In this document: positions 60,065 to 64,000 of the stretch, in pieces
Layout of the letters: the number at the start of each line of letters is the position of its first letter
Numbering within the stretch: position 1 is the first letter of the stretch
From: Inonotus obliquus
Taxonomy: Eukaryota > Basidiomycota > Agaricomycetes > Hymenochaetales > Hymenochaetaceae
Direction: 5' to 3'
Length of the DNA stretch: 64,000 nucleotides
Assembly: GCA_032164295.1 (NCBI GenBank)
Contig: JAJHTX010000001.1
Coordinates: 2,666,001 to 2,730,000, forward strand
Notes under the pieces: model-generated
What the model saw: the letters and a program-made list of their open reading frames with translations, nothing else
Databases searched by the model: none
What the model was told of the DNA's origin: nothing
Program-made: the position numbers and the translations under genes

Positions 60065-60550
60065 ATGTCTGCCCACTCATTCCCAGATCCTATCTTCGAA
60101 AGCCTTCTCGAAAAACTCGCACATGCAGTCGAAGTGGCTCTAACAGCAGATTCCACGCTCAATCCACAAAGTCGGCAAGCCATTTTCCAAACGGTTTGTA
60201 CCTTGCTTTATAAGTTCTCTCATGCTAATGTACGTTTGTTTCCCATACCCAATACAGACGACAGCGTTTAGGGATGGTATTACGAGGGCGAAGGAATTGG
60301 CAAATACTCTTCCTGGTGGGGACATGCTTATTGAAGATCAGGTTGAGGTGATAGATATGCTGGAACGTGTACGAGATCAGAAACTGTTAGTGGCTTTGCT
60401 TATTTGATATGTATTTCGCCGATTTCTAATTTCGAGCTCAGAAAACAACTAGCACGGTTCTCTAACCACGCTTTGACGACCTCTGGACCTCCTGAGGATG
60501 AACAGGTCAAGATGGAAGTGGACTCCATGGCTTCCTCACCCCATGACTGA
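60065..60550 (+). CDS. Probable Mediator complex subunit 9
   Basis: Three exons (60065-60193, 60258-60385 and 60442-60550) encode 121 residues. The protein is mostly helical: a first amphipathic segment (FESLLEKLAHAVEVAL), then FRDGITRAKELANTLPGGDM, with IEDQVEVIDMLERVRDQKLK resembling the conserved C-terminal helix of Med9, and a short acidic end (MEVDSM). Med9 is a middle-module subunit of the RNA polymerase II Mediator. The match is by pattern only, so another small coiled-coil protein is possible. Phase closes at both introns. It converges with the dynein gene. Confidence 0.6.
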
Positions 60551-60760
60551 CAATCTCGACTCTGCACTACTGTTCCTCATAAACATAGGTGTATTTGACA
60601 TTATCTATTCCTTGCAACAACAAATAAACGAACATGACTAACTCTATAGTTGACACTGTCAGAGGTATGAAAGAAGAAATCCGTGGTGAGGGTATATGGA
60701 ACATGACGGGCGTGAAAGTGTCATAACGAAAGGGATCATGGCTATACTTTGCTGTCGATT

Positions 60761-63700
60761 CTAACCATCCGCTGTGAGACAGACTGCACGCATAGAGAGA
60801 AGACGGCCATCGGTGCTGCTGAACGGTAATTTGACAGTGAATAAGACGTCGCTGCGGTCGTTGTTGAGGTAAACCGGAAGGGTGACCATATTGTTCAATG
60901 TCACCTCATTGGGATCAACCTGCACCCATCGGACCTGCGAGGGATTAAGTCGCACGTTCTCGCCGTTGTTCAGGACAAGCTTGTCTGATGACCACGAAGA
61001 ACCCTCCAGGACGAGACCTGACAAGCAAAATGAGTAAACAGGAAATTTTGAGCGGCACCGTTTGGACTGACCATCAACAATGAAGGCATTCGGGTCATTC
61101 ACCCGCTCAATATCAAGCCTGAGATCGAGCGTCTCCAAACTCCACCTCTTGCGATGAGCGACCGCCTGTCGAGTTGCGGTAACATATGCTTCAGGGAAGA
61201 ACAGTCCACCCAGCCACACTTCAACATTGTTCAAGGAATCAAGTCCAGCAATACGATCAAGCTGAGCAAGACGCCGAGCAAGATTTGGAATCCACTCCGA
61301 TACAGACATCATCTTCTTGACTTTATAGCGCATCCAATGCCCCGGAATCGTACCTTTCGTCAGAGCGCTTAGGAGACTACGAAGATGGTTCGTCTGTTTG
61401 AGTGTCCCTTCGCAGACCTTGATGACATCTACTAGGTCTCTGCGGACTTGACTCAAAAGTTTGCGTCCAATCTCGCCTTCACGCAGGAAGAGCCTATTAA
61501 GTGGATCTTGATTATCTGCCGATTGCTTCGCAAGAGTACTAAAGGACTGGGAGTGCGAATTTCGTCAGCATCTGTGTCTTGGAAGCAGAGGCATCTCCAT
61601 ATGCTTACCTCAGGCAATGCCTCCAGCCATTCCTTGCAACGCTCCAGAAGAGCCCGCATCCATGCTGGCTGCTCAGCAGATTGAGACTTAGCCGGTCCGG
61701 TTGGCTTGATTTCCTCCACATCATCGTCAGCAAGGCTCTTCATTTTCCGCAGCTTCATCAACAGATCATTGCCTAAAGAATATTTAGAGATAGTTGCTAA
61801 ACCGGAGCTAAACAAGACTTACTTTGAGCAAGCGCGATAACACGCTCTGCCGTCGGAGGTAGGCTCAGCCATGACGGAGGCTCGCGATCAGGCAGGTCTT
61901 GTACCCAGGACAAGAAGTGACCTATCTTTGTTCCTTCTGGGACGGTCAGCACATGTTTCCCATCTGACCGAGGAACGAGGTCAAAGTCTAGATTATACGC
62001 CGCCGGGGTGAATAGAGAGTCGACAAATGTATCGAGCAACTTTTGGTCGAAATCACTGTCAATACGACCACCATATACAGATTGCTTGACGAGAGTCCGT
62101 ACAGCGTCCCAAGGAATTGAGACGGGATCCACGTTAGTCCTTCCGTTCGCAACGGAATTCAGCCAAACGTCTATCGTTCCGAACGCGGCATTCATGTCCG
62201 AATCATTGAAGTCGTACTTCTTACTCCAACCAAGTGGGGCATATCGCAGCCGTTCCTGGACGATCGCGTGGAACCAAGCCAACAGGAAGTATAGGCGCGA
62301 CTTCTCAGCAGGGCCCTGATTAAGACGAGTCTGTGGGATGCTACGCAATGAATCTAGCAGGTTAGCCTTAATTCCCGGTGGCGGCTCGTTCATAATGATG
62401 CGTGACTGCCGCAAAATGTTGACAGGAATGACCGGATTCGCCTCCATAGTGAGGAATAAGCGGAAGTTGCGATTGGGGTTCAACGTCTGCAGCTTCTTTT
62501 CCAATTGTCCCAGCCATGACGGTGCGAGGTGAACGTTCTTCAAAAGCACCCATGTGCCTTGCCTTGCTGCTATTGCAATCGCTTGGTCCGCTAAGGAGAA
62601 ACCCTCCTGAGAACCCATGGCGACCGATGAGCACTTCACGCCGGACGTTTGCACAAGGCCTTCAACGCGATAGCTTGCATCATAACCAGGTACCGATACC
62701 AAAGCAAGAGGCGTGGCAGGAGGCACCTCCTGAAGGACCACATCGGCCAGATTGTAGTCTGATTCCGTCGTTAGATCTTTATCAAAAGCGGTTCGGAGGA
62801 ATGTATCCATGGACTGCACAAGTCGATCCGGTCGGAAGCATTTGATTAGCAACACATAACGGAGGGCATTAATGACGGCTATTACATTCGTTAGTCTAAT
62901 AGGCATAGAATGTGAATGTGAAAATACTAACCAGGAGCAGACTCCCATGGTGTTGGTGTATACTTCTCGGGTTCCGACGACTGAAGGAATGGCACCCACG
63001 AGTCCTGGTTGTTACGTACATGGTCCAGAACAGGCTTAAAGAGAGTATGCTTGGCATAGCTATTGAGGCGCTCTTGCTGTTCCGATGAGAGAATGGAAAG
63101 CTCAGCAGATTCTCCAACGGTTCCTGACGGAAGCACGCCTTCACCACTCTCCAGAAGGAACTCGTATTCGTCAGTGATATCATCAGCACTGCGAAGTTTG
63201 GCTTGCGCGAGGAGCGTTGCAAGCATAACGTGGTCTTGGTGCAGAAGCGCTCTTGAGGTACGCTTGAAGACGACAAGGAACAAGTCATCGAATAGAATTC
63301 GCCGTCGGGCGGCATGATCAGTAACGTTCTGAAGATGAGGGTTGTGATGAAGGATGTAGTCGAATATATCAAGGAAGAAGGAAAGAGAGAATTGATAGAA
63401 GTGATTGACGAGGTTAAGCTGCTCGAGAATGAAGAAAACGGAGCTGCACGCCTGAGCGATGGGCAAATATTCAGCGGTCACTTGTTCAACCTCGCGCATC
63501 ACATTGTCCGTTTCCTCGACCTTGCGCGTAATGTCAGCAGCCTCCTTCTTTAGCGTCTCCAGAGTATTGATGACTTTGTCATCGTCTAATATATTGCCGG
63601 TGGACTCGTTCAATGCCTGCAAAAGGAGTTTCTCCAGGGTTCTCAAGCGCAGCCGGAATTCGCCCTGAATCTTCATAAGATCCGTCCTCTTGCGTTCGGT

Positions 63701-64000
63701 GTCTGGTCTTTCGACCTTGAGTACCTGGTCTAGTGTCTGGCTCTGCAAACTGCTACGAGTCATAGTGAAGTTTACAAACGTGACTCGACTGCAGATGTCA
63801 GGAGAGAACTCTACTGATGGATCCCTTGTTGAAAGGAACATAGTGAAGGATGGCGAGAAATCGATATCCTGGCTTCCAAGACGAATGAGAACACGACCAC
63901 CGGTTCGGCGGATCTCCTTGTTGAGAACGGCATTGAGAATGGGGTCTAAATGCTCCACATCCTGGATCAGCAGAGGATTTCCGAAACGAAGAGCGCTTTC
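60761..64000 (-). CDS. Cytoplasmic dynein heavy chain, C-terminal part (5' end outside window)
   Basis: This is the motor subunit of the minus-end-directed microtubule motor. The visible part, over 1000 residues in about five exons, enters at the right edge within AAA5. It holds LLIQDVEHLDPILNAVL, TMFLSTRDPSVEFSPDICSRV, then AAA6 with EQLNLVNHFYQFSL and LIKCFRPDRLVQSM, and the C-terminal domain with LLKNVHLAPSWL, FRLFLTMEANPVIP, PPGIKANLLDSLRSI and ends VYLNNDRSDVLFTVKLP. An intron at 62931-62879 gives WESAPA-VINALRYV; other introns follow near 61820, 61600 and 61070. This is the cytoplasmic DYN1 type rather than axonemal, as expected for a fungus. No frame breaks are seen. Confidence 0.94.

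Overview
This window is a gene-dense stretch of nuclear DNA from a filamentous basidiomycete, most probably an Agaricomycete. Most genes are split by introns of about 45-65 nt with GT-AG ends (a few GC-AG), intergenic gaps are short, genes lie on both strands without operons, and many products are conserved fungal proteins. I rebuilt the gene models by hand, joining exons so that the reading phase closes and the product follows the family pattern. I ran no database search, so family names rest on motif recognition.

Layout. 1-12 kb: POM152 C-terminus (cut by the left edge), inorganic pyrophosphatase, gamma-tubulin complex protein GCP4, a TBC-domain protein, a DUF2235 alpha/beta hydrolase and RRP1. 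12.6-17.7 kb: an APC-family permease, a class I methyltransferase and a 2-oxoglutarate oxygenase-like protein. 18-25 kb: UBC12, 5-hydroxyisourate hydrolase, fused PabA-PabB aminodeoxychorismate synthase, and a GH28 pectinase split into about 19 exons. 25-36 kb: a Pumilio protein, a RhoGEF (DH) protein and an NBR1-type autophagy receptor (PB1, four ZZ fingers, FW domain). 36-46 kb: RIB7, histone H4, a secreted 11-residue-repeat protein, COX subunit VIa, an acyl-protein thioesterase, the CCA-adding enzyme and the FG nucleoporin NUP57. 46-54 kb: a peroxisomal ABCD half-transporter, a HAD-fold gene with a decayed tandem copy around an intronless orphan gene, and a beta-carbonic anhydrase. 54-64 kb: RINT1/TIP20, glucose-6-phosphate 1-epimerase, glutathione S-transferase, a Mediator-9-like protein and the cytoplasmic dynein heavy chain C-terminus (cut by the right edge).

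Most of this is housekeeping: nuclear pore (POM152, NUP57), microtubules (GCP4, dynein), ribosome and tRNA maturation (RRP1, CCA1), vitamin precursors (PABA, RIB7), and proteolysis or autophagy (UBC12, NBR1). The less ordinary items are the hendecad-repeat secreted protein, the microexon-rich GH28 gene with an unresolved one-base phase break, the TBC protein lacking the glutamine finger, the HAD gene/pseudogene pair, and the permease-methyltransferase-oxygenase trio. I saw no transposon, CRISPR array, rRNA or convincing tRNA.
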